From positions 7,664,271 through 7,728,270 of the forward strand of contig OZ012691.1 in NCBI GenBank assembly GCA_963942565.1: 64,000 nucleotides of DNA, given 5' to 3'. A model generated the notes under the pieces. It made no database searches. It was not told the origin of the DNA and saw only the letters and a list, made by a program, of their open reading frames with translations. Position numbers and translations under genes: made by a program. This document shows, piece by piece, positions 1 to 11,676 of the stretch; positions within the stretch are counted from its first letter, which is position 1; each line of letters starts with the position of its first letter. Origin of the DNA: Maea johnstoni (taxonomy: Eukaryota; Annelida; Polychaeta; Spionida; Magelonidae).

Positions 1-102
1 CCGACAGGTAAATTTCAAAGATTTTAGCGTCCATCTGATGCTACCATTGGGCCCTGTATTATCACACAGTTTGCCCCCCCCCCCTCCTCAGAAAAATCAT
101 AC

Positions 103-2551
103 CTGTGATTCTATCTACATGATACGCCACAAGCTCAGCCAATGCTTGGTTACCATTGCAGTTTTGTTGACGGAGGGGGTATTTCCCAATTATCTTGGCG
201 AAAGCTTTGTGTCCTGTTTCAAGCGTCAGTAGAACATACGCTTTCCTATACGTCCTCACAGCCATGATTTTTCCTGTTTTGAAGATGATTTGCAATCGCT
301 CATCCACATAGGAAGGGGATTGTCCAACACAGATCATCTGCAATATTGAAAGTTAGTGACTATGTACAACAACATTGTTACATATTTCTTTCATCCCTAT
401 ACAGAAATACCATAACTTGGACAGACAAAAGCCGTTCATGCTCTTCCCTGTCATCCACAGTATCACCAGAATCCTGAATCCCTCAATATCCTTGGCTCTG
501 TCTATTTCCCCAATTTTTTTAAATTTCAAATTGCACACATATGCAACAGGACTTTTATTCTCCACAGTCATTCATCAAACACAAAAACACAAATATAGAA
601 AAGAAATATCGTCACAATAATTGATATTAAAAATCAGAATTTACATAACACTTACAGCTTGTACCAGCTGTTTTGTGTTGCCGGAACAATCCTTAGGCAT
701 TCAATTAAGATTTTCCAATTTTCATCAAAATTGGATACTTCAGTTCGCATTATTTTTCTTGGGTTTTTGTAATATGTAGATTTTTAAGAGTTGCTCTTTT
801 TACATCTGAAAGATGCATTTCATCACCATTCTTTCTCTTTTGATATATGACAATTGATTTATGTTGACTATAGAGTTTTCCTCAGTTGAAGTTTCCATTA
901 CTTTATTTTTTCTTTTAAATGGTATTAGAATTAGTATTTTCTAGGAACAACTTTATCAAAAGGATACATTTGTAGTCAACTGACATTATATCAAGCTCTT
1001 GAGTGTTGAACTACCATTCACAAGACATTTTTACAAATGTGGTATGTATGCACATAACTGGCTTCTTTATCTGACAACGATTCACTTAAAAACTCATCAC
1101 CAACTTTAACATCAAAATTTGTTTAAAATCGTTGTTTCTAATAAATGAAGTGAAGTTGTTGCGGATACACCCAAATATAATCAAACTTTCTCTCTCGTAC
1201 ACACACACATACACATCTTATTTACCCTGTGCTGTTGAAGTAGCTCTGCAACTCGCCCATCTATTTCTTCAAAAACTGTGGACTCTTCTGACAACTGTGC
1301 TGTCTCTTTTCTATCAGCAATTTCCCCTATCCTTAATTTCATTTTTGTACCAAGGCTTGGTTCATGCGAAGTTATAGCATCCATGGTCTGAAGAGTATCT
1401 AATAGATTTGGTTGTATATTGCACAAAAAACTTCTACGGAACAAGACATGCTTTGGGGTCCATGAGTTGTTTGCCAGTCCTAGATGCCTGTGTAGAATAA
1501 GACAATCAATTTGCTTGTCATCTTTTGTGTCTAAGGTGTTCCAACCAGTGGCTAAACAATGGCCAAGGTAAAGAAAGATAAGATAATTCACTGATTCTTG
1601 GGTGGAAAGTCTTATGTTCTCCAAACCTTTTTGTGGAAAGCCTTGAAAATACCTCATTTGACCAATAATGGGCTGAAATATTCCAAATGTCAAACCCAGA
1701 CGATGCCTTCGGTTGGAAACACATCCATTTACAATGTTCCTAAGTTGGCTATCAAAGAAATATGAATCATTTAAATGAAACCCTATTGTTGGTGCTGAGT
1801 AGTTAAGTTCTAACTCTCGTTCTAAGAGCAATGCCATATTTTTGCTGATTATTTCATTCCTGCATTCTGGCCCTGATTTTGATAAGACTTTGACAGTAGT
1901 GCAAAATGGGGTGGAAGTTAGATAAGTTGAGGGTACTGTGATGTTTACAATAGCACCACATTTGTTGCATTGTATTCCTGTTATTATGAAATTAGCCAGC
2001 CTCTTCATTCGAAAATCTCTAAAGATCTTTTCCAGAATTTCTTGTGTGATCTTTCCTGAGTCATGTACACATTGCCCTCCCTTGTCTGAAGATTTATCTT
2101 CATAGGCAGCCTTTAAAGAAGACCCTCTTGGATTATCTTCATTTTGTGACAGAGTCTGATGCATGAATCCCCATGATGTAGGGATAGTATGCATACCATG
2201 CCCAGTTGCTGTTTCCCCTTCTTTGTCCTTAGACCTCCTTCCCTGTGTAGTCATGTCATGCCAAATGGAAGCATCTTTATATTGTTCTCCTCTGTCCATG
2301 GAAATATATTTCTGTGTAGTCATAGTTCGCCCTTTCGATGTAGGAATGATATTATCATGATTTAGAGCCACTAGTGGAACAACTGGGCCAGACCCATTGT
2401 ATTGTGGCACGGTCTTCCCTCCCAGAAGGAAGAAATATGTAATAATCACCACTGCAGAGTAAATAAGAATTGTTTTGAAATGCTTTGGGAACTTTAATGA
2501 ATTTAAAGATCCTCCAAAGGTTCCTACATTTCTTTCCTTCAACAAAGACAT
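103..2551 (-). CDS. Paralog A: type II membrane FAM20/FJX1-like secretory-kinase-like protein (5' two exons; exon 3 lies off the window)
   Basis: Exon 1 runs 2551 to 1226 (442 codons) and exon 2 runs 337 to 103 (235 nt). Both have GT-AG borders (donor at 1225, acceptor at 338-339, donor at 102). The start codon opens a short basic cytoplasmic tail followed by one hydrophobic segment near residues 27-43, so a type II Golgi/ER membrane protein is likely. A Thr/Lys-rich stem follows, then a conserved luminal region with a CNKCG cysteine pair and ending FEEIDGRVAELLQQHR. Exon 2 carries AELVAYHVDRI, which resembles the E..AFHLDRI segment of FAM20 kinases, where the Glu binds metal. The catalytic-loop exon would lie left of base 1. 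Exon 2 has the same length as in paralog B, and intron and upstream DNA also match B, so A and B are a tandem duplication. The exact subfamily (FAM20, FJX1 or GASK1) is not resolved. Confidence 0.72.
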
Positions 2552-2880
2552 GGTTGGAGAAGTAATATGTGAAGATGATATTCCACTATAGGTATTGTAA
2601 TGTCTCTTTTACAATTCTTTCTCACACGCATACAACTTCTGAAAGGAATCATCCTTCGGTTTATCTTCCTCTCAATGTTTTGCCAATTAATGTTTGATCA
2701 TTATTTCATAGGCACGCAACATTATTTAATATATTATGGATGAGTGATTAAACAGCTGTCCAGAAGTAATTACACTCAGCTCTAATTAGATGTTATTTTA
2801 ACAAGTAAACAAACACATCCAAAGTGGAACAATGGCCCAATATGCTATGATACGAACAATTGAGAGGAATTCCCTTCTCT
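2552..2880 (-). promoter_or_regulatory. Upstream region of paralog A, conserved with paralog B
   Basis: The 330 bases upstream of the A start align with the bases upstream of B (9186-9470). Nearly unchanged blocks include the segment around 2768-2800 (AATTACACTCAGCTCT, then TTAGATGTTATT) and AACAATGGCCCAATATGCTAT near 2830. This is the expected place for the 5' UTR and promoter. Conservation may simply reflect a recent duplication. Confidence 0.35.
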
Positions 2881-3084
2881 TAGCAGGGTGTTTCCTTTAA
2901 CTATGTTACTGAAAATCCAACCAAAAAAGGACCTCATGTTGGAATTCAAAGGCTTTAAAATTTCCATTCAGCTTGCTAGACAATGGCATTTCCCCAAATG
3001 TGAAAGAACTTTGTCAATGAATGCTGTTCCTGCATAAGGTGAAGCTATGAGTTCATTATTTCGACATATACGTGTTTCTTTTCA

Positions 3085-3292
3085 ATGGCGAATGAGCTGC
3101 AAAAGGGGGCCTGCTCTTAAGTGCTACCACTAACTCGCTGTCTCTCACCACTGCGGGTTTCAATCCTTGCCTGGGCATGTGATAAAGTTGCCAATGACAT
3201 GGGTTTAGGTGGTGGTTTTTGTCAGGTACTCTGGTTTCCCCCACAACTTACAGCTGTCTAGTCACGTATAAGCCACAATATGGCATAAATGT
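3085..3292 (+). mobile_element. tRNA-derived SINE copy, decayed
   Basis: It shares with the SINE at 6203-6406 the order CTGTCTCTCACCACTGC, a B-box-like GGGTTTCAATCC near 3155, AAAGTTGCCAATGACATGGG, and the tail ATAAGCCACAATATGGCATAAATG. The A-box half is poorly preserved. Confidence 0.6.
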
Positions 3293-4483
3293 GACGAAAA
3301 ACAAAATACCAAATTTTAAATGCCGCAAGAGGCGGTCATGTATGTAGTGGATTCTAAAAAGTCCCTTTCGCCTCTGGGTAGCTTCATGCCAAATCATACT
3401 TAATCAACATTCTCAAATATAATATAGAAGGATACCTAGATTAAGCAAGAACATCCTGTAGATGGATGCTTTTTATAACATAATGTCAAATTCAATATTT
3501 AACTTCAACTTGATAACTTTGCTCCATTCAAATGTAACTGTCATTTATTTTGGGATATCCTTTGAAAATGAGAAGAATGTGCTGACTTAAGGTAGCTTGT
3601 GGGGATTATTCTCTAGATTGTTTTCCTCAGCCATGCTTTTATCTAACTGTTTTGTCAATCTGACATTCATATAGTTAGTGTTTTGTTTCTATATCATTAC
3701 ATTTATCACAAGTATAACTGTCTATTAAGTCATGAAGCTTTAACTTCCTTGTTTGCTTTAAACGTCCTGTGCAATATTTGGTAATTAGATAATTTTATTC
3801 TGGCGTCCATATTGCATTTTGTAGTTATTGAATAGAGTTTTGACCATATAGTACTCATTGCTAGAATTATATTTATTTTTTATTTTAACAAACAAAATTT
3901 ACCTGGAAAACCTTCAGTAATCTTGGGGTGACCAAAGAAATACAATCTTAGTAAATCTAATTATGATTAAACACAAAATTTATAGGAATAAGAGGAATGG
4001 TGAAAAATTGAAATTGCAAACAATGAAAATCGCCATCAAAAAGCAGATGAAAACACGGATTTTTCTGGGTAGATGGTCACATATTTACAACCTTTTAGAA
4101 TAATAAAAAGAATCCTATATTAAGAACCAAGTGATACGTACAAAAAACGCTGTGAAACTGCTTGTAGTTGGTTTCTACATGTTGTTAGGGGACAATAAAC
4201 TATAAAAAAACACACTTGATTTTGATATATGATATGTGCCTTTACCAACCTGCAAAAGGGCTACCTGTTGTTACGATTTCATTCTTAGCAAAGCTGGTCT
4301 ACCATGAAATAAAATGTTAATCACAATTCCTGCAACAACTCTCCTTTAATTTCTTAAAGTCATACTTTATAACTGACCTATTATATCCTTTAAAGCATTA
4401 GAGATCTGTACAAGGATTTTGGGGAACTCAAAATATGAATAGGCTTAGAAGAACATATTCAATTTCATAGAGGTGTTAGACTA
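3293..4483. other. Intergenic DNA between paralogs A and B
   Basis: AT-rich sequence downstream of B and upstream of A. I see no exon, RNA gene or clear repeat in it. The 3' UTR and polyadenylation site of B should lie in the right part. Confidence 0.5.
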
Positions 4484-7400
4484 TCATATAAACACCTTGT
4501 CCCCATACATATCATGGCAAGTCTCAATATAATGCAATAGGTAGTTGAGTCTTGCATCTAGAGCCTCAAAGAGATTAAATGAACCAAAATAACTCTCATA
4601 GTTTTCTGGAATTGGTTCGGTTTTAAGAACATGCTTAAGTTTTTCTCCAAGAGTGCTGGCCATATTATCTTTAATCAACCCTTCTGCATTAATGGTACCA
4701 GTATCTAGATTCCTCCGCCCAGATAAACCAATTAGATTGTATAAAACATTACGTACTTCGATAGATTTCACATGTTCTGTATCATTTGGATGTCTGGAAT
4801 CTAGATTATATAGGGAATATGCAGTGAGGGCATGAAAACGACAATTTAATCTAGGTCTATTTTTTAAACAATCTAACTGAAGATTTTGGACAGGGCATAT
4901 CAGCAGTGGACAGTGCAGTAGAAAAGGGCATGTCTTCTCTAGATAGTGATAGCTTCCCTTAAAGTAATAACTGTTCCCATTGTCAAAGGCAATCATTCTA
5001 TTGCCTGATTTGATCCAGTTAAGGATGACCCTCCGGTCCCAGTTCACATTCAGATAATCTAGGACAAATATATCAAGGGTGTCTTGTAGACGTCGCCTGC
5101 TCAATTTACGGTACACTTTTTGTATGGACTTCTTATTCATAACAGATAAGTCTATATTTGGTAATGGATGGACTTTATCCGTTATATCCTTTACGGCACC
5201 AATCATCACCACATCCAAATAAGGTCTGTTCCCGTCTGTGTGTACTTGATACCTAAGCCATGGTTGGTAACAGCTCGTCCAAAATAGGATTAGTTCGGAA
5301 TCCTTCAGACTGCTATAGATAATTTTGGTGAGGTCCTGACTTTCATCTAAATATATCCTCCTGCTAACAGCTAATGGTGCACGGTAGATACCTAAAATGA
5401 TGAAATAATAGAGATGTGACACTATACCATACCTACGATAGGTATCGCAGTTGTCTATGGTTGAAATAATGATTGCAACAGATGAACAATTCTATTACAA
5501 TTGGGTAGATCAACGATCATTATTCTATCTAAAAGTATTTTGAAATAAGGTAGTGGTACGTCTATATTCAGTTTAAACGAGTAATATATTTTCTTGTAAT
5601 ACAAGAGATATTATATTTAATGGTAAATACATTGTATTTATCACTATAAAATTAAAGAATGAATGAAATAGTTTATAATCAATTTATTCATGAATACATG
5701 TATATGCATTTCTTATATTATGAATGTTTTGTCATGTATTCATGAATATTAAACTTCTCATGTCAGGAAGGTTATGTTAAAATTACTTTCCGTACAGGTA
5801 AATTTCAAAGATTTTAGCATCCGGTGGCAGACAGGCTGATGCTAGTATTTGACCCCGTATTATCACACAGTTCGCCATCCGCCCCTCTTTAGCGGACAGA
5901 AAACACCTACCTGTGATTCTATCAACATAGTACCCCACAAGCTCCGCCAGTGCTTGGTTACTATAGCAATTTTCTTTACGGAGAGGGTATTTCCCAATTA
6001 CTTTGGTAAAAGCTTTGTATCCCCCTTCAAGCGTCAGCAGCATGTACGCTTTCCTATACGTTGTCACAGCCATGATTTTCCCTGTTTTGAGTACGACTTG
6101 CAATCGCTCATCCACATAGGAAGGGGATTGTCCACCACAGATCATCTGCAATATTGAGATTTAGTGACTCTGTACAACAACTTCATAAAGCATTTCTTCC
6201 ATCCATTTATGCCATAATGCGGCTTATTCGTAACTCACCAATTGTGAGTAGTGGAGGAAACGGGAGTACCCGCGAACACCACCGCCTAACCCCAAGTTAT
6301 TGGCAACTTTCTCACATACCAAGGGCGGGATTCGAACCCAGGCAGTGGTGAGAGACAGCAAGCAGTCAGTGGCGGCGCCTTAGACCACTCAGCCATCAGA
6401 GCAGCCCTTCACCAAAAGTACCATAACTTGGCCAGGAAAAAAGCTGTTCATGCTCCTCTATTTCATCATTAGAATCATATATCACTCAAGTTCCTTGCTT
6501 GTGTCTATCTCCCCGATTTCATTTTTGTTGACTTTAACCCATTAACACTCAGAGCAGCCAAAAGAGGCCTGACGATTTTGGAAATATTTAACTTACAAAC
6601 ACATTTTCTTGTAAACATTTGAAGGATAAATGTTGATCACAAGTCAAACAAGAACTTTACCTCAAATATTTTGTGAATTTTTGCTTTATTCAAAAGATAT
6701 TTTCAAAAGTATGAGAGTAGCAGACGACACTTTCTAGAGAAACTAAGTGTGAATGGGTTAAAGTTTTCTTCAATTGAAGTTTTCGGTACTTTATCTTATA
6801 TTGTTGATGATATATTCAATTATTTTTACTGAATGAATGTGCAACTAACATTCTGAAATGGCATGCTAAATATTTCAATTATAATTTAGTCCCTTTTCCT
6901 TATCATGGATGGTAGGCAACAGACTCTGTAGCATTTATGTTAGGCTTTATAAGAACAACTTAATTAAAAACGATGTATTTGAAGTCAAATGACATAATAA
7001 TCATTATGCTGCTGGTGGCTAATTTGGCCGCAACACAATGATGCTAAAAACCTTAAAAAGAAACAAGACTGAAACCCTGGCATACGGGTATACTCATGGG
7101 AGACTTAGAAAAATGAATGAATGTATATATATGTAGCAAGAGACCAATATCTCTATCATAGTATGGCCTATAGTGAAGACCTGGCTATCCTAGAGGTCTC
7201 GGATCTGGCCTCAGTGTGATGTCACTAGCAGATATATACCAACGAGAGCTCTCGTATCGTTTATATTACAGAGAAACGTGTGCACCAACATGCACAGAAC
7301 ACAACTTATGTGCTATTCGCGCAGCCAGCTTGTTTCATGTCCACCTGTTTTTATTCATCTAAGATCTGAGAGTATGCAGTGAGGGTTAAAGTGAATTTGT

Positions 7401-9185
7401 GCTTTTGTCCTTTGGACCAAAATAGCATCAGCATTTGAAGCGTTAAGATCTTGAGTATTGAACTATCATTCACAAGATGACACTTTGACTAGTGAATTGC
7501 AATGTGCCTGTAACCAGCATCTCCATCAGACAACAATTCACATAAAAACTCATCACCAATTGTAAACATTAGAATGTGTTTAAAATTGCTTTATCTAATC
7601 AATTAAGTGAAGTTGTTGCAGATCCACTCTTTTATATTCAAACTCTTAAGCATTGACCGGTGGTCAAAACAATTTTCTTAATTAAAATATTTACACCTCT
7701 CTCTCTCTCTCACACACACGTACCTATCTTACTTACCCTGTGCTGTTGAAGTAGTTCTGCAACTCGCCCATCTATCTCTTCATAAACTATGGAATCCTCT
7801 GGTGCCCTTTCTTTTCCTTCCATGATTTCCCCTATTCTCAATTTCATTTTTGTACCAAGGCTTGGTTCATGCGAAGTTATAGCATCCATGGTCTGAAGAG
7901 TATCTAATAGTTTTGGGTGCATGTTGCACAACACACTTTTACGAAACAGGACAGGTTTTGGGGTCCATGAGTTGTTTGCCAGTCCTAGATGCCTGTGTAG
8001 AATTAGACAATCCATTTGCTTGTCATCTTTTGTGTCCCTGCTACTCCAACCTGATGTTAAACAATGGCCAAGGTAAAGAAAGATAAGATGGTTAACGGAT
8101 TCTTGGGTGGAAAGTCGTATGTTTTCCAAACCCTTTTGAGGAAAGCCTTGAGAATTACTCATTTTACCAATACTGGACTGAAATATTCCAAATATCAAAC
8201 CCAAGTGATACCTTTGGTTGGTAACACATCCATTTACAATGTTCCTAAGTTGGCTATCAAAGAAATACGAATCATTTAAATGAAACCATGTTGCTGGTGC
8301 TGAGTAGTTTAGTCCTAACTCGCGTTCTAAGAGCAATGCCATATTTTTGCTGATTATTTCATTCCTGCATTCTGGCACTGATTTTGATAAGACTTCGACA
8401 GTAGTGCAAAATTGGGAGTAAGGTGGGGAAGTTGAGGGTACTGTGATGTTAACAATAGCACCGCATTTGGTGCATTGTTTTCCTGTTATTGTCAATTTAG
8501 TCAATCGAAAATATCTAAAGATCTTTTCCAATATTTCTTGTGTCATCTTTCCTGAGTCATTTAGACATTGTCCTTCTTTGTCTGAAAATTTGTCTTTATA
8601 GGCAGCCTTTAAAGAAGGCCTGGGATTATCCTCATTTGGTGACAAAGTCTGATGCACGAGGCCCCGTGATGTAGGGATAGTATGTGTACTATGCCCAGTT
8701 GCTGTTTCCCCTTCTATGTCCTTAGACCTCTTTCCCTGTGTAGTCATTCCATGCCAAATGAAAGCATCTTTATGTTGTAGTCCTTTGTCCACATATTTCT
8801 GTGTAGTCATAGTATGCCCTCTTGAACTATCAATATTTGGTCCTTTCTTAATATGTTTCTTTTTCTGTGTATCCATAAGATGCCATCTGGAATTATCAAT
8901 TTCTGGTCCATTATCCAATGGTGTCTTTTTCACAGTAGTCATATCATGCCATAAATGTCCATCTTTATTTGATGAAGGATTAGGATTACTGTGATGTACA
9001 GGCCCTAGTGGAATAAATGGGCCCGACGCATAGTATTGTAGTATGGTTTTCCTTCCCAGAAGTAAGAAGTATGTAATTATCACAACTGCAGAGTAAATTA
9101 GAATTGTTTTGAAATACTTCAGGAACTTAAACGATTTTATAGATCCTCCTAAGGTTCCTAAATTTCTTTCTTCCATCAAAGACAT
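4484..9185 (-). CDS. Paralog B: complete type II membrane FAM20/FJX1-like secretory-kinase-like protein
   Basis: Three exons join in frame: 9185-7737 (1449 nt), 6145-5911 (235 nt), 5391-4484 (908 nt), giving 863 residues. The N-terminus has a cytoplasmic tail and one membrane segment near residues 27-43. The stem contains 24-25-residue repeats built on MTTQKK and WHDM motifs, and is about 41 residues longer than in A. Exon 2 gives the N-lobe (TGKIMAVTTYRKAY, AFTKVIGK, AELVGYYVDRI). Exon 3 gives PLAVSRR, then the catalytic-loop-like DYLNVNWDRR and metal-binding-like IAFDNG. In FAM20 kinases the Asp of N-x-D-R is the catalytic base and the Asp of DNG binds metal, and both are kept here. Cysteines in the C-lobe would form disulfides. 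Substrate is unknown. I infer a Golgi or secreted kinase; a pseudokinase cannot be excluded. Confidence 0.8.
6203..6406 (-). mobile_element. tRNA-derived SINE in intron 1 of paralog B
   Basis: Read on the minus strand it starts GGCTGCTCTGATGGCTGAG, has an A box TGGCTGAGTGGTCTA (6381-6395) and a B box GGTTCGAATCC (6328-6338) spaced as in a tRNA-Leu/Ser, then a tRNA-unrelated body and the tail GGCATAAATGG. The flanking intron matches paralog A, which lacks the insert, so it arrived after the A/B duplication. Confidence 0.8.
6535..6763. mobile_element. MITE family 2 copy (TTAA-CCCATT ends)
   Basis: Begins TTTAACCCATTAACACTCAG and ends TGTGAATGGGTTAAAG. The ends are inverted and abut TTAA, as in piggyBac-type elements. 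The interior holds the family's AATATTTGAAGGA / TCCTTCAAATATTTTG type blocks. Confidence 0.55.
7005..7447 (+). mobile_element. MITE family 1 copy split by an insertion
   Basis: The left half (7005-7110, ATGCTGCTGGTGGCTAATTTGG) and right half (7370-7447, ending AGCATCAGCATTTGAAGCG) belong to the same 212-bp MITE. About 260 bases of unrelated, unrecognised sequence separate them. Confidence 0.5.
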
Positions 9186-9470
9186 GTTCGGATAAGTAAT
9201 GGGTCAAGATTATATTCCAATATGAGTACTGTTGTAAATCTCTTATGCAAGTCTTTCTCACACACATTGGGCATGCTCTAAATGTTTTGTCAGGTAATGT
9301 TTGATCATTATTCATAGACACACACAATCATTTGTTTTGGAATGGGTGAGTGACTTGAACTGCTGGAAGTAATTAAACTCAGCTCTGATTAGATGTTATT
9401 ATAGCAAGTAAACAAACACTTATGAGGTGAAACAATGGCCCAATATGCTATAATAAGGACAATAGGGAAG
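9186..9470 (-). promoter_or_regulatory. Upstream region of paralog B, conserved with paralog A
   Basis: It matches 2552-2880 over short blocks (AACTCAGCTCT then ATTAGATGTTATTA near 9375-9400, and AACAATGGCCCAATATGCTAT near 9430) and diverges beyond about 9470. It is the presumed promoter and 5' UTR. Confidence 0.35.
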
Positions 9471-9595
9471 CAAGCTGTTCTATGAATATGTATGAATGCT
9501 GTTCGTGCGTAAGGTGTAGGTTTGTTATGTTAGTTATGTTTGCTAAGTTGTTTTAATATTTCAACTTATATTAATGTGTCTTTTCAACATACTTC

Positions 9596-9766
9596 TATGG
9601 CAAGTAAAAGTGGAGAAAAAAGACACTTTTGAATATTTATGATTAATTTTGAATATTCAAAAATGAATTATCATATATACAAATATTCATTATGAATTAT
9701 GAATATTCGTAATTCATTATGAATAATCAAAATTAATTAGGAATATTCAAAAATGTCTTTACTTGC
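9596..9766. mobile_element. Short AT-rich inverted-repeat element (MITE-like)
   Basis: The left end TATGGCAAGTAAAAGTGG and following AAAGACACTTTTGAATATT are mirrored by the right end AATATTCAAAAATGTCTTTA then CTTGCCATA. The middle is a palindrome-rich run of GAATATTC units. Confidence 0.5.
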
Positions 9767-10243
9767 CATATATATTGCTTGACAAAAATTATAAAGATAA
9801 GCTTGTCGAAAATATATTTATTTTTATCTTTCGTAGTGGAGCATCCGCTTTGTTCATTTTTTGTGCTCTCTGGGTGTAAATTTCATGTTATTTCCTTTGA
9901 TTAATAAAAGAACATTCGTGGTTATTTCATATCGACATATCGACATCAGTCACTCCACCTGCGATATTTAACATGGCCATTATCCGCGTCTTATTAACTA
10001 CAGTTTTAAATTTGCATCCGAGGCACGCATTGCACAAATCTCAACCTTGTCAGAGCCCCCAGTAAATTGGGCTTGACAAGTACTCAGAAATACGATGGAC
10101 CAAGTGTGACAGAGCAAATAAAAACGTTAGGGGTGAAAAAAACTTAATTTTCATGTCCGTTTTATCGTGGAGAGAAAATAAAACTTTTTTCCCAAGCACT
10201 CTAGAGAAGGAAGGAAAATATATTTCAACAAAAGGGAGCACTC

Positions 10244-10244
<1 letters not shown>

Positions 10245-10296
<52 letters not shown>
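10245..10296 (+). repeat. (TC)n microsatellite
   Basis: About 25 uninterrupted CT dinucleotides. Confidence 0.95.
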
Positions 10297-10300
<4 letters not shown>

Positions 10301-10869
10301 ATTTTTAAGTCGAGCGTGTCTAATATGGCACCTGTTCCTTCATTATCTCTACCATGTCTCGCCTTATCGCAATGCACATGTCTTGGAGGATAAAGAAAAA
10401 TGTTTGCAGATGTTGCAAAGGGTGCAATCTGTCAAAGGACAGGATTAAGATAAAGATCGCGCCAGGTAGCTGATAGCTCAAGGCAGAGTTGTGTCTGATG
10501 CATCTTACATATGCATGCCATAGACTGTGATATGCATCAGATGACCGAAGCCTCGGATTTTCCAACACATGTACAGCTGCCTGGCGGGGTCTTAATAGCT
10601 GTTATAGCATGCAGAAAATAATGTTTAGTGCGAGGGTATTGAACAAGGGTAACGCAGAGAGTTGAAAATCAAAATTATCGTTCATGGTATACTCACACTT
10701 CGTGGGAAAATGATGTCGACATATTACTATTGCAACAAGCTTTGAAATGGTATCCATTTTGGTTTACCTACATGTACCCATTGGCCAAGGTATCTAAATG
10801 GACTTTATCAAGTTGATAGGGATGGGTCATTGGGTGTGGAAAGCCGTTATTGCAGAACAGCACTGTGTG

Positions 10870-11040
10870 TCCTTAAAGACAATACATTTGCCTTTAAAGG
10901 CAAACATTATTTTAAAAGACAAATTATTTCTTTTAAGACATCACATTTTGTTGTCTTTAAAGGCCATTCATTTGCCTTTAAAAGCAAATTACAGTACATG
11001 CATTTTGTCATCTGTCTTTAAAGACAAATGAGTTGCCTTA
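10870..11040. repeat. Cluster of TTTAAA-centred palindromes
   Basis: At least six short palindromes such as TTGCCTTTAAAGGCAA, TGTCTTTAAAGGCC and TGTCTTTAAAGACA lie within 170 bases. Confidence 0.6.
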
Positions 11041-11126
11041 CTTTAAGAGGTAGATTGGCGTATTTGTCATTTGTCCTTTTGACATTGTTGTACTTTGGGG
11101 AGATACTGTTGATCCAAGTTATTCCA

Positions 11127-11676
11127 GTGTGGCGTGAATATTCGGAACCCGTGAATTATCGGAACCTTTGATGATGCGCATGCGCCGAAGTTCCGGCTTC
11201 TCACGCGTTCAAAATAGAATTTGTTTCCCATGGAAATGGGTTACTCCACAAATTAATCGCACTTTGTAGCATGTTATCTTTCGAACAAACACGAATAAAA
11301 AGACTTTATGACTTTGAATTATGTATACTCTTTGTGATGTAAATTTAATGGAATGATTTGGACACGAATGTTGATCACAATTCAGGCACCGTAAATCGCG
11401 CAAGTTTGAGGCAGAGGTTCCGATCGTAAGTTCAGTTTCATAAGAGGGAATACTGACAACAAGTTGGAAGTGGTATTTTATCTGTATACATAGTATATAC
11501 AGATGACAGATTACTCAAAAAACATTTTATTTCAGTTAAACGGCACTTAATGTCGGTTCCAAATGCTTGAGGTGCATGGTCACTCATTCCTATGGGCGGA
11601 GCTAAATTTTCACTTCCGCGCATGCGCATTATCAAAGGTTCCGATAATTCACGGGTTCCGATAATTCACGCCACAC
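11127..11676. mobile_element. 550-bp terminal-inverted-repeat element nested in the 2-kb element
   Basis: The left end GTGTGGCGTGAATATTCGGA, then ACCCGTGAATTATCGGAACC and ATGCGCATGCGC, is matched inversely at the right end (about 59 bases, few mismatches). Each end contains two copies of GTGAATTATCGGAAC. The interior has no recognisable protein. Confidence 0.75.

Noticed and set aside
10320-10568. 82-codon minus-strand open frame with protein-like composition
   Set aside because: It matches no family I recognise, lies inside an inverted-repeat element and has no flanking exon.
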